NCBI GenBank assembly: GCA_001513395.1
Contig: LFTP01000351.1
Span: 1 to 14,936, forward strand
DNA length: 14,936 nt
Direction: 5' to 3'
Origin: Clostridia bacterium DTU080
Lineage (GTDB): Bacteria > Bacillota > Limnochordia > DTU080
Positions 1 to 7,362 of the stretch are shown here, one piece after another. Numbering within the stretch: the stretch's first letter is position 1; each line of letters begins with the position of its first letter. The notes under the pieces are model-generated. The model was given only the letters and a program-made list of their open reading frames with translations. It was not told where the DNA came from and searched no databases. A program made the position numbers and the translations under genes.

Positions 1-57
1 TACGGTTCTGTGAGAGGGCTGACGCTCGCCTGATCAGCGAGCGTCACCCTACTCGAT
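1..57 (+). mobile_element. 3' end of a group II intron (domain V 3' strand and domain VI)
   Basis: The first bases (TACGGTTC at 1-8) match the closing strand of a bacterial group II intron domain V, and TGTGAGAGGG is the usual linker to domain VI. Domain VI is a perfect 10-bp hairpin, 20-29 with 37-46, around a 7-base loop. The tail CCCTACTCGAT at 47-57 is a typical intron 3' end with the terminal A-Y. The 3' splice site is therefore placed after 57. A46 or A51 could be the branch-point adenosine. The rest of the intron, including any maturase, lies left of the window. The intron is on the strand opposite to the SBP gene it interrupts, so splicing could not repair that gene's mRNA. The family assignment rests on recognising the pattern; the hairpin and the abrupt end of SBP similarity are direct observations. 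Confidence 0.8.
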
Positions 58-627
58 GATGCGACCGTCGTTGTCGTAATCCTGGGTCAGCTTCTTGGCA
101 TAGTCCCGAAACTGCTCCCAGCTCCAGTCATCTTTCGGATAATGCAGCCCGGTTTTATCAAAGAGCTCTTTGTTATACCAGATGCTTGTGACCTGGAAAT
201 GACTCGAAAGGCCGTACTGGATACCGCCGCGGGCGTATGCTTCCAAGGCAGCGGGAAAGAAGCGGTCCCGGTTAAACGTGGGATCGTTGTCCATAAATGA
301 GTTCAAAGCGGTCGTGATCCCGGCCGTATAGTAGGTCAAAGCGGTGTCGGCATTGCTCATCCATACATCGACGATCTGACCTCCCAGCGCCATGCTGATC
401 ATTTTTTCTGGCATGTTGCCAGAAGTGACATGCATGAGTTCGATGCGAACGCCGAAATGGGAAGCCTCAAACTCATCTTTGACGGGCACCCAAATGTCTG
501 TGTATTCGGATTGTTCACCCCAGAAAGCTATCGTGAGGCTGACCCCACCTTCCTCGGCGGCGCTTCCATGGACCAGTACGGCCAGCAGGACCAGACAGAG
601 ACTCATCTTCTTACATATGGAGCTCAT
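49..627 (-). pseudogene. Extracellular solute-binding protein, N-terminal half, disrupted by a group II intron (SBP 1)
   Basis: Family-1 periplasmic binding protein of an ABC importer, probably for a sugar or oligosaccharide, cut to about 190 residues where relatives have about 400-450. A signal peptide covers residues 1-24 with likely cleavage after HGSAA and no lipobox cysteine. Family landmarks follow: a strand-loop segment SLTIAFWG, the GGQIVDVW segment near residue 83, IWYNKELFDKTGL near 150, and WSWEQFRDYAKKLTQDYDNDG near the end, whose DYDNDG resembles a calcium-binding loop. Only the last isoleucine codon (55-57), the glutamate (52-54) and the stop (49-51) fall in intron sequence, so the native gene breaks at 57/58. 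The start at 625-627 has an AAAGGGG-type ribosome site upstream. The gene is divergent from the 916 operon. The truncated product lacks most of lobe 2 and the hinge, so it is probably non-functional. Confidence 0.88.
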
Positions 628-710
628 CTTTCGTCCCCTTTCTTTGGTGTCAAGACTCTTGGTACGATACAGACTCGATTCAACAGAATTCGTATGGGTC
701 CCTTGCTAAT

Positions 711-727
711 ATCTGCAGATGATTATA
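711..727 (-). promoter_or_regulatory. Candidate -10 element with adjacent 10-bp palindrome
   Basis: On the minus strand a perfect TATAAT (plus positions 722-727) sits about 95 bases upstream of the SBP 1 start. A perfect palindrome ATCTGCAGAT (711-720) directly abuts it on the downstream side, where a repressor could block transcription. No good -35 hexamer is seen at the expected distance. The same GATTTATAATC string occurs on the plus strand upstream of SBP E. This is a weak prediction from motif matching only. Confidence 0.25.
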
Positions 728-816
728 AATCAGGTCTGTCACACCTAAACAGAGCACATGAAGGAAACACAAACAATAAACAGAATGTTAGATCGTAGGT
801 AAAAAGAGGTCCATAA

Positions 817-853
817 GACCGACCCGTGGGGATGCCGGCGGGTGGCGGTCTTT
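817..853 (+). terminator. Leader hairpin followed by three T residues, upstream of SBP A
   Basis: GACCGACCCG at 817-826 pairs with CGGGT (839-843) and CGGTC (846-850), with a two-base GG bulge and a 12-base loop, followed by TTT at 851-853. It lies 60-100 bases before the SBP A start and so would fall in the mRNA leader if the promoter is further upstream. It could be a weak terminator or attenuator, or only a leader structure. The T run is too short for a confident intrinsic terminator. Confidence 0.3.
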
Positions 854-915
854 GCCTCGGCAGCCGTGAGGATCCCGCCGAAGATATTCCGCCGCAATGT
901 AGGGAGGCATTGTCT

Positions 916-2166
916 ATGTATCGTGCATTCGGAAGGCGTGTCGTGGTTGTTTTGTGGGCAACGATTTGCATTTTGCAGTCGGTGGGCTTAGGAGTCGGAG
1001 CCAAGACGACGGACATCGAGCTGTGGGTGCCAGCCAAACCGCTATGGCTCGATGAGGCCAAGGCCATGTTTGAGGAAGAGTATGCGGAGTATTGTGTCAA
1101 CATCACTGCGCTCAATTGGAACACCATTGTGGAAAAGACCACGGTAGCCATTGCTGCCGGGGCGCCTCCGGATGTCTTTACCTACGGTACCGGCGGTGTG
1201 GTCAACTACGCGGCCATCGGAGTTCTCCAACCGGTGGATAAAATAGCTCCGCAGGAGCTGATCGAGGACATGTGGCCGGGCTTCTTGGAGCCGGCCATGT
1301 GGGAGGGTCAGCTCTACGGATTGCCCTTCTTAGGCGATACCGCCCATCTGCTTTATTCAGCAAACCGCTTCGAGGAATCCGGTCTGGATGTCAATCGGCC
1401 GCCTGTCACTTGGGAAGAGTTGGTGGCCATGGCGCGCAAAGCTGTGCGCCGGGATTCACAGGGCCGGATGACGGTGACCGGTTTTTATCTTCCCGTCAAT
1501 GTCGGCAGCACTGAGCACGTTTTTGCCACCTTCTTACGCCAGCTCGGCGGACAACACTTCTCGGATGACGGCTCACAGGCCTTGTTTAACAGCCCTGAAG
1601 GGGTACAGGCCATGGAGTTTTACGTCAGTCTGATCCATGAGCATGCCATTGTCGAGATCGGTTCTCCCAGTGACGTCCTAACAGGGAGCGCCGCCATGGC
1701 TTGGACGGGCGGTCCGTCGAGTATCGTGCGCATGCGAGGGCTCGACCCGGAGTTGGCCCTCAATGTGAGAGGTGCCGCTCTGCCGTGGTTTAAGCACCGG
1801 CTCTATTTCACCGGAGGCCAGACCTTCATGATCCCCGTAGGGGCCAAAGAGCCCAAGGGCGCGGCGGAGTTGATCAACTTCCTGACTGGTCCGAAGGTAG
1901 CGCCTATCGCCGCCGAGGCGGGCAATTTCTTCCCGCGACAGTCCTTATTGCGAACCGTCTACTCAAAAGCCGATCCCGATCTGCGCACGATTATCGCCGC
2001 CATGGAGTTTGCGGCTACCAGTCCGCCGCATCCGCAGTGGGTGAAGACCATCCCCGAGATGCAGACACAGATCATGCGCGCTTTGAGACGTGAAACAACG
2101 CCCAAAGAAGCCGTCGATACGCTGACGCGCATCGTTAACGGCTTCATCGCCGAGGCGGCGAACTAG
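916..2166 (+). CDS. Extracellular solute-binding protein, family 1 (SBP A)
   Basis: A 416-residue ABC-importer binding protein, predicted to be periplasmic, with substrate unknown. I place the start at ATG 916 because AGGGAGG (901-907) lies eight bases upstream; a longer reading from 826 would put 30 extra residues before the signal peptide. Residues 7-29 form the signal peptide, with cleavage after GLGVGA and no lipobox. The mature protein starts with TTDIELWVPA. It has AGAPPDVFTYGTGG (81-94), the usual segment after the first lobe helices, and YSANRFEESGL near 147, the counterpart of the WYN..F..AGL motif. The C-terminal SPPHPQW..IPEMQTQIMRAL stretch is shared in form with SBP D (10376-11590), so the two make a subgroup distinct from the other SBPs here. 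It lacks the D-rich calcium-like loop. It is first in an operon with the Fe-S protein and SBPs B and C. Confidence 0.9.
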   Translation: MYRAFGRRVVVVLWATICILQSVGLGVGAKTTDIELWVPAKPLWLDEAKAMFEEEYAEYCVNITALNWNTIVEKTTVAIAAGAPPDVFTYGTGGVVNYAAIGVLQPVDKIAPQELIEDMWPGFLEPAMWEGQLYGLPFLGDTAHLLYSANRFEESGLDVNRPPVTWEELVAMARKAVRRDSQGRMTVTGFYLPVNVGSTEHVFATFLRQLGGQHFSDDGSQALFNSPEGVQAMEFYVSLIHEHAIVEIGSPSDVLTGSAAMAWTGGPSSIVRMRGLDPELALNVRGAALPWFKHRLYFTGGQTFMIPVGAKEPKGAAELINFLTGPKVAPIAAEAGNFFPRQSLLRTVYSKADPDLRTIIAAMEFAATSPPHPQWVKTIPEMQTQIMRALRRETTPKEAVDTLTRIVNGFIAEAAN

Positions 2167-2212
2167 CCGCCTTCGGCCAAGGCTTGAGCAGCGATTGGAG
2201 GCCGATACGGAA

Positions 2213-4531
2213 ATGTCACTCAAAGAACAGGTCAAGAACTACGCATACGAGCTGGGAGCGGATCTCATAGGTTTCGGAGGCATCGAGCGTTGCAAGCACG
2301 CTCCGATCATGATGAGTCCGCAGGGACTGCTGCCCGGAGCCAAGACCGTGATCGTGATGGGCATACATCATCCGGACGCCTGTGTGGAACTGGGCGGTGA
2401 AACCCATCCGCAGGACTCCGGTCCTTATACCGTTCAGTACATGATGAACACTCGCTTGGATGAGATGTCCTATCGCATGGCTACCTTCCTGGAGAAGGCC
2501 GGATACGGTGCCATCCCCATAGTCTCGAGCAACATTTGGCGTTACAAACAGTACAAAGAGCTGAACGCCGTGTTTGCCCCGGATGTCAGCCACATCTACA
2601 TGGCCGTGGTAGCTGGCCTGTCTGACATCGGTTACAACGGTATATCACTCACTCCCGAGTACGGACCGAGAAATCGGTTTGTGACCGTCATCACCGACGC
2701 CGAGATCGAAGAGGACCCGCTCATTCCTCCCGGCACGGTATGCGACAACTGCATGCTCTGCCGTCAGCACTGCCCCGCGGAGGCTTTGAGCAAAGAGATC
2801 GACGGGGAGAAGGTACTGAAGATCGGGCCCTATGAGTACCGTTTCCCCAACAAGAACCTGTGGCGCTGTGCCTGGGGAGAGCATTTTGACGTCGATCTGG
2901 ATCTGCCCATCCCGGATGTGGTCACTGAGGAAGTCATCTTGGATGTGATCGCCAAACACGGGTTGCGCCGCGGCGAGATGGGTCAGTGTCTCAAGTTCTG
3001 TGTGCCCAGACAGCTGCGCACGTTCGACCGCGGTTACTCAAAATCGCCGGTGCGCAAGCTGGCGGCAACCCTTGATCAATCCATAGCGCCCCGCAAGTTG
3101 ATCGACCGCTTGTTGGCCAAGCCTTTTGCCATGGGATGTGACGAGGTGGTCGTCGTCTCCGCCGAGGAGCTGGCCCAAAGAGGAGTCGATCTGGAAAAAC
3201 AGTTGCCGGGAGCCAAGAGCGCCGTAACCATCGTCATGAATGCTCCAAAAAGCGGTGACAACGCTCAGTTCCGCTTGGGTGCCACACACCTTGTGGATTT
3301 TGCCTGTTTTGACCTTACCCGCGCCCTGGAGGATCTGGGCTTCCGTTCAGTGATGACCATCGAGCGGCACGGGACAAGGGTCAGCGATTCCGAAGGCCCG
3401 AACATCACCGGCCGCGTCCTGGCGGGATTCTCGGATCCGGCCCAACGCGAGGTGATCGCCAACACCGTCGTGACCCGGATGGCCATTCCTTCGCAACGCC
3501 GGGGCAGCTGTCCGACGCCTGTCAGAATTGACGTAGGCGATGCCCAGGCCGATTTGACCGGCAGTCTGGAGAGCTTCGCCCGCTCTTTGGGGGCTGATCT
3601 GTTCGGTGTCGCTCCCGTGAGCAGATTTGCCGAGCTGGCCGAGGATCTGCGCCCGGTCTTCGACGGTGAGGAGTTGCTGGATGCTCTCGATAAATCGACG
3701 CGCTTTACACCTTGGGTGCCCGAGATATCAGCGCGCAAGCGCACCCTCAGAGTGCCGGAGGACTATCTTGCCGATGCTAAGTCGGTGATCGTCTTTGGAC
3801 TGCGGCTGCACCGGGAAGTCGTCCGTCAAGCGACCAAGCCTCCGGCGGAAGCCGTCGGGCCGTACGCTTTTCAGACCTACGTCACCAACTGGGTTGGGGC
3901 ACACATCGGCGCCCGTCTGGTGAAACGCCTCGAGGAGTTGGGTTACAAAGGGGTCATAGTGACCGATCTGATGGGCACGGCATCCGTGACGGCCAATCCG
4001 CGGGGTCCGCAGCCTGACCTGCGCTCCAACCGTTTTGCCGCTTTGGCCGCCGGATTGGGTTATCTGACCGATGCCGGACATATCGCCACTCCGCAGTTCG
4101 GGATCAGACAGCGCTTCATCGCCATCGTCACCGATGCCGCCCTAAAGGCCTCACCGCTGTATAGGGTGAGCGAAAACGAGCGGTTATGCGAAGATTGCGC
4201 TCATCCGTGTGTCAACAAGTGCCCCACCAATGCCTTAGCCGGACGGCAGATTCTTCTGCGCTGTGAGGATCAAGCCTATCGCTTCATACCCACGGACGGC
4301 AAACGCTGTGATTGGGCCAAACGCTATGTCGTGGCCGGAGACAGCGGTTTTAAGTATCTCGGATCCCAACTCGATATTGTGCCTGGCGAAGAAGTGACAG
4401 CTGAAGACCTGGCCGATGCCTTGCGGCAACACGATCCGATCATCAAGTATCGGCCAGTGGTCGCCGAACCGTGCGTGATCATGTGTCCGTATGTCGATGA
4501 GCAGCTCAAGGCGCAATCCTTGGCCATGTAG
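2213..4531 (+). CDS. Tandem-repeat 4Fe-4S protein of the epoxyqueuosine reductase / reductive dehalogenase-like superfamily
   Basis: A 772-residue, apparently cytoplasmic protein with no Sec or Tat signal. ATG 2213 is chosen over an upstream TTG because GGAGG ends 11 bases before it. It contains two full units. Unit 1 (about 1-270) opens with LGADLIGFG and PGAKTVIVMG, then IGYNGISLTPEYGPRNRF, and a cluster motif C177-x2-C-x2-C-x3-CP, with C219, C259 and C263 as candidates for a second cluster. Unit 3 (about 450-772) repeats this: LGADLFGVAP, DAKSVIVFG, TPQFGIRQRF, C659-x2-C-x3-C-x3-CP, C699, C754 and C758. Between them, about 303-386, is a third copy of the N-terminal part only (LPGAKSAVTIVM, then FDLTRALEDLGFRSV) without cysteines. 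QueG and reductive dehalogenases use cobalamin plus two 4Fe-4S clusters; their single units are about 300-400 residues. The substrate is unknown, and neither queuosine synthesis nor dehalogenation is supported by context. It lies 46 bases after SBP A and 48 before SBP B. Confidence 0.82.
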   Translation: MSLKEQVKNYAYELGADLIGFGGIERCKHAPIMMSPQGLLPGAKTVIVMGIHHPDACVELGGETHPQDSGPYTVQYMMNTRLDEMSYRMATFLEKAGYGAIPIVSSNIWRYKQYKELNAVFAPDVSHIYMAVVAGLSDIGYNGISLTPEYGPRNRFVTVITDAEIEEDPLIPPGTVCDNCMLCRQHCPAEALSKEIDGEKVLKIGPYEYRFPNKNLWRCAWGEHFDVDLDLPIPDVVTEEVILDVIAKHGLRRGEMGQCLKFCVPRQLRTFDRGYSKSPVRKLAATLDQSIAPRKLIDRLLAKPFAMGCDEVVVVSAEELAQRGVDLEKQLPGAKSAVTIVMNAPKSGDNAQFRLGATHLVDFACFDLTRALEDLGFRSVMTIERHGTRVSDSEGPNITGRVLAGFSDPAQREVIANTVVTRMAIPSQRRGSCPTPVRIDVGDAQADLTGSLESFARSLGADLFGVAPVSRFAELAEDLRPVFDGEELLDALDKSTRFTPWVPEISARKRTLRVPEDYLADAKSVIVFGLRLHREVVRQATKPPAEAVGPYAFQTYVTNWVGAHIGARLVKRLEELGYKGVIVTDLMGTASVTANPRGPQPDLRSNRFAALAAGLGYLTDAGHIATPQFGIRQRFIAIVTDAALKASPLYRVSENERLCEDCAHPCVNKCPTNALAGRQILLRCEDQAYRFIPTDGKRCDWAKRYVVAGDSGFKYLGSQLDIVPGEEVTAEDLADALRQHDPIIKYRPVVAEPCVIMCPYVDEQLKAQSLAM

Positions 4532-4579
4532 TCTGGGCCGAAGCGGAGTAGGAAAAAAGCGCATAAGGAGGATGCGTCC

Positions 4580-5917
4580 GTGAACGGGGACACTCGCCGG
4601 TGGAGCATGTTGTTGGGGCTGATTCTATGTACAATGCTGGTTGTGGTCGGCACGGCAGACGCTGAAAAGGTGAAGCTTGAGGTCTATGTCCGGGCTCCGG
4701 GCATAGCGGGCGGTACTGCCGCCGAGACGGAGTGGGAAAACCAGATGTATGCTGAGTTTGAGAAGCAGCATCCCAACATCAAGCTCGAATTGATCACTCC
4801 CGTCGGCAGCGCCGGATACCTGGAGAAACTGATCACTCTGTGGGCCGTGGGCCAGCCCCCGGATGTGTGGGATCACGGCGGCTTTGTGGCCAGCTACATC
4901 GAACAAGGCTGGCTGCTGGATCTGTCACCTTTCGTTCGTCGGGAGCCCAATTTGGAGCGGGACTTCTTCCCGGGCGCCTGGCGGGCCTATCAGCAGGACG
5001 GGCGCATGTGGGGCATGCCACATGTCTCCATGTCCTCTTTGATCTGGTATAACGTCGACTTCTTTGAGCAGGCGGGATTGCCTCTGCTTCCCGTCGATTG
5101 GGACGATCCTTCGTGGACTTGGGATGCCATGGAAGATTATGCTAAGAAGCTGACGAAGCTCACCCCCGACGGACGATTTGAGACGGCGGGTGTCTCCATC
5201 GGCTTGAACGGCAACATAGAAAGCCCGATGTTCGCCAATCTGTGGGGCGGCGACTGGTTTGACGAGGAAACCCACAGAACTGGGATCCCGAACAAGAGTA
5301 CCATAGCCAGCCCCGAAAACATTCTGGCGTACGAGAAAGCGGTGGAGCTCATCCAGCGCTACGGGGGCAACGTTCCGGGCAACTACTCCGGTGGCAAGGT
5401 GGGTATGGCTCTTCGCACGCCGCTGAATATCGCCGCCACGGCGCAGCAGAACGCCTTCTTCTGCAAATGGGCCTTGGCACCCATCCCGGTCGGCACTCAC
5501 CGGGCAGCGGCGCTGTATACGGATCCGTGGATGATCAGCAGTCAGACCAAGCATCCTGAGGAGGCCTGGTTGTTCGTCAAGTATATGACCAGTGCTGAAG
5601 TGATGAAAAGCTATACCGCCTTCGGCTTCGGTCTGGCGCCGGTGGCCAGAAGATCGGCCATCAAAGGTTATATCGACAGATTGGTTGACGCCTCGGGCGT
5701 CCAGGACTTCAATCAGATTCTGTCCGTGTTGACAGGTGGACAAGTCTACGGACGGGAAGTGTACGATCACACCATCGTCGGCTGGGCGGATATCCGCAGA
5801 GTGACGATGGAAGAGTTTCCGCAGATGGTCAGGGGAACCAAAAGCGTCCAGGCGGCTTTGTTAAGCTCTCACGACGCCATTACGGCCATTATAAACGAGC
5901 GGAAACGCCAGGAATGA
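4580..5917 (+). CDS. Extracellular solute-binding protein, family 1 (SBP B)
   Basis: A 445-residue periplasmic ABC binding protein, third gene of the operon. The GTG start is fixed by AAGGAGG (4565-4571) eight bases upstream. The signal peptide is residues 6-28 with cleavage after ADA and no lipobox cysteine. Family marks are VKLEVYVRAPG at the mature N-terminus, VGQPPDVWDHGG (about 90-101), LIWYNVDFFEQAGLP (154-168), WTWDAMEDYAKKLTK (179-193), and a C-terminal PEEAWLFVKYMTSAEV helix that is typical of lobe closure in this family. The loop after LTK reads LTPDGRF, so it lacks the full D-x-D-G-D-G spacing seen in SBPs C and E. Tryptophan-rich patches (WGGDWF) could line a sugar site. No transport partners are nearby, so the ligand cannot be named. 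Confidence 0.92.
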   Translation: MNGDTRRWSMLLGLILCTMLVVVGTADAEKVKLEVYVRAPGIAGGTAAETEWENQMYAEFEKQHPNIKLELITPVGSAGYLEKLITLWAVGQPPDVWDHGGFVASYIEQGWLLDLSPFVRREPNLERDFFPGAWRAYQQDGRMWGMPHVSMSSLIWYNVDFFEQAGLPLLPVDWDDPSWTWDAMEDYAKKLTKLTPDGRFETAGVSIGLNGNIESPMFANLWGGDWFDEETHRTGIPNKSTIASPENILAYEKAVELIQRYGGNVPGNYSGGKVGMALRTPLNIAATAQQNAFFCKWALAPIPVGTHRAAALYTDPWMISSQTKHPEEAWLFVKYMTSAEVMKSYTAFGFGLAPVARRSAIKGYIDRLVDASGVQDFNQILSVLTGGQVYGREVYDHTIVGWADIRRVTMEEFPQMVRGTKSVQAALLSSHDAITAIINERKRQE

Positions 5918-5989
5918 TCGTTTGTGAACAAAAAGACGACACTTGCGATATTGGCAGGTTTGTCACCCTTTAACGGAGAGGAGAGCCGT

Positions 5990-7270
5990 ATGCTGATCAC
6001 GTGTAAGTCGAAAAAAAACCTGTGGGCCTTTGTTTTCACTGTGCTTTTGCTTTCAACTCTTCATCCGGCACTTGCTTCCGAAAAGATCAAGGTGATCATG
6101 AACGGGAACATGGCCGGATTGCTTGAAGAAGGATTTGCGGCTTTCAACGAGGCCACGGGGATAGAAGTAGAAGTCGTCGCCGTAACCAACTGGAACGACA
6201 TGAGAGAGAAGCTGCCGGTCCTGGTCATCGGCGGTGTCGGGCCGGATGTGGTCTATCACGATGACAAGACGCAATCGGAGTTCTATCATCGGGGTATCGT
6301 CCAGCCCATTGAGCGTTTTGTACAACGGGATCGGCTCAACTTGCGCATGTGGCCGGATCCGGTCATCAATGCCTATCGCTACGACGGACAGCTCTACTCA
6401 CTGCCGACGGCCTTGAGCAATTGGGTCGTTTTCTACAACGTCGACATCATGCACGCTTCCGGTTTGGATTCCTTGCCCACCGACTGGAACGGCGATGCGT
6501 TTACCTTTGAGGACGTGCTCGCCATGGCGAAAACGCTGACGCGCGACATCAACGGTGACGGCCAGATAGACCAATACGGTCTCAGCAGCTTCATGGGCGC
6601 GGGCAGTCTGGAAGCCATCCATCTGTGGGAGGTTGACTGGTTCAACGACAGCCAGACGGAGTTTATCGGTCACAGGCCTGAGAACCTTGCTGCCATCACG
6701 GAGCTGAGAAGTCTCTATGAGGCGGGAGTGATGGGGGGCAGCTGGAGTCAGGGCACGGCGGCCATCATGCCTCAGCAGCCGTATTGTCTGAACACGCTGG
6801 CGACGACCATGAGCACCAGCGGCCTTTTCAGCTGGTCTCTCGGAGTGCTTCCCAAGGCCGTCAGTCGGCGAACACAACCGGGTTTCCACTCTCTGGGTAT
6901 GGTAGTCGATGCGGCCAATCCCGAGGGAGCGTGGCAGTTCATCAAGTACATGGCTACCGACTCCGTGGGCTCAGTGCTTTTTGCCAGGGCGGAGAACAGG
7001 ACACCCCTTTCACCGCGGGCCATCGTCGATTTCAACCGCCGGTGGGAGACGCTGAATCCGGGGATGAACGCCATGGTCTTCACTACCGGTTTTGAGCACA
7101 TCTTGCGAGCTAACTGGTTCGGTCTGCCGCGGGATATTTACGACACGATCGGCAGCACGATGCAGAGGATCATGCGCATGCAGCAAGATCCCAAGAGCGC
7201 CATGGACGCTCTGAAGCCCGTGCTCGACAATAGACTGAGAGAGATACGGGACACTCTGCGCAAGATCTGA
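5990..7270 (+). CDS. Extracellular solute-binding protein, family 1 (SBP C)
   Basis: A 426-residue periplasmic ABC binding protein and last gene of the plus-strand operon. I use ATG 5990, which follows GGAGAGGAG by about six bases. A GTG at 5924 in the same frame would add 22 residues before the signal peptide and has only a weak ribosome site. The signal peptide is residues 8-29 (KKNLWAFVF...HPALA) with no lipobox. Landmarks are GGVGPDVVYHDD (about 81-92), VVFYNVDIMHASGL (146-159), FTFEDVLAMAKTLTRD (171-186) and DINGDGQIDQYG (186-197), an EF-hand-like loop that can bind calcium in some binding proteins. PEGAWQFIKYMATD marks the C-terminal lobe. Spacing from SBP B is 72 bases. A terminator follows 54 bases after the stop. 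Confidence 0.9.
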   Translation: MLITCKSKKNLWAFVFTVLLLSTLHPALASEKIKVIMNGNMAGLLEEGFAAFNEATGIEVEVVAVTNWNDMREKLPVLVIGGVGPDVVYHDDKTQSEFYHRGIVQPIERFVQRDRLNLRMWPDPVINAYRYDGQLYSLPTALSNWVVFYNVDIMHASGLDSLPTDWNGDAFTFEDVLAMAKTLTRDINGDGQIDQYGLSSFMGAGSLEAIHLWEVDWFNDSQTEFIGHRPENLAAITELRSLYEAGVMGGSWSQGTAAIMPQQPYCLNTLATTMSTSGLFSWSLGVLPKAVSRRTQPGFHSLGMVVDAANPEGAWQFIKYMATDSVGSVLFARAENRTPLSPRAIVDFNRRWETLNPGMNAMVFTTGFEHILRANWFGLPRDIYDTIGSTMQRIMRMQQDPKSAMDALKPVLDNRLREIRDTLRKI

Positions 7271-7323
7271 GGGCATCGGAAGATCGGAAACGAAGAAAGG
7301 GATAGAAAAATCCAAACGAAGAA

Positions 7324-7358
7324 GGGACGCCCCATCATCGGTGCGTCCCCTCTTTTTT
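7324..7358. terminator. Bidirectional intrinsic terminator between convergent operons
   Basis: GGGACGC (7324-7330) pairs perfectly with GCGTCCC (7343-7349) around a 12-base loop, followed on the plus strand by CTCTTTTTTCC. On the minus strand the same stem is followed by TTCTTCGTTTGGATTTTT, which is also T-rich. It lies between the stop of SBP C and the stop of the minus-strand oxidoreductase, so it can end both operons. Confidence 0.85.
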
Positions 7359-7362
7359 CCTT

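Noticed and set aside
20..46. Perfect 10-bp hairpin right after the SBP 1 stop, considered as a terminator
   Set aside because: There is no T run on the minus strand side, and the flanking bases fit intron domain VI much better.
826..915. N-terminal extension of SBP A from 826
   Set aside because: The extension precedes the signal peptide, overlaps the AGGGAGG site and reads as non-coding leader.
2213..4531. Calling the Fe-S protein a reductive dehalogenase or QueG
   Set aside because: There is no Tat signal, no membrane anchor gene and no queuosine gene nearby, and the tandem layout differs from both. Only superfamily membership is supported.
5924..5989. Earlier GTG start for SBP C, or a separate leader peptide
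   Set aside because: The ribosome site is weak and the segment would place a 22-residue hydrophilic/mixed extension ahead of a clear signal peptide. A strong site precedes ATG 5990.
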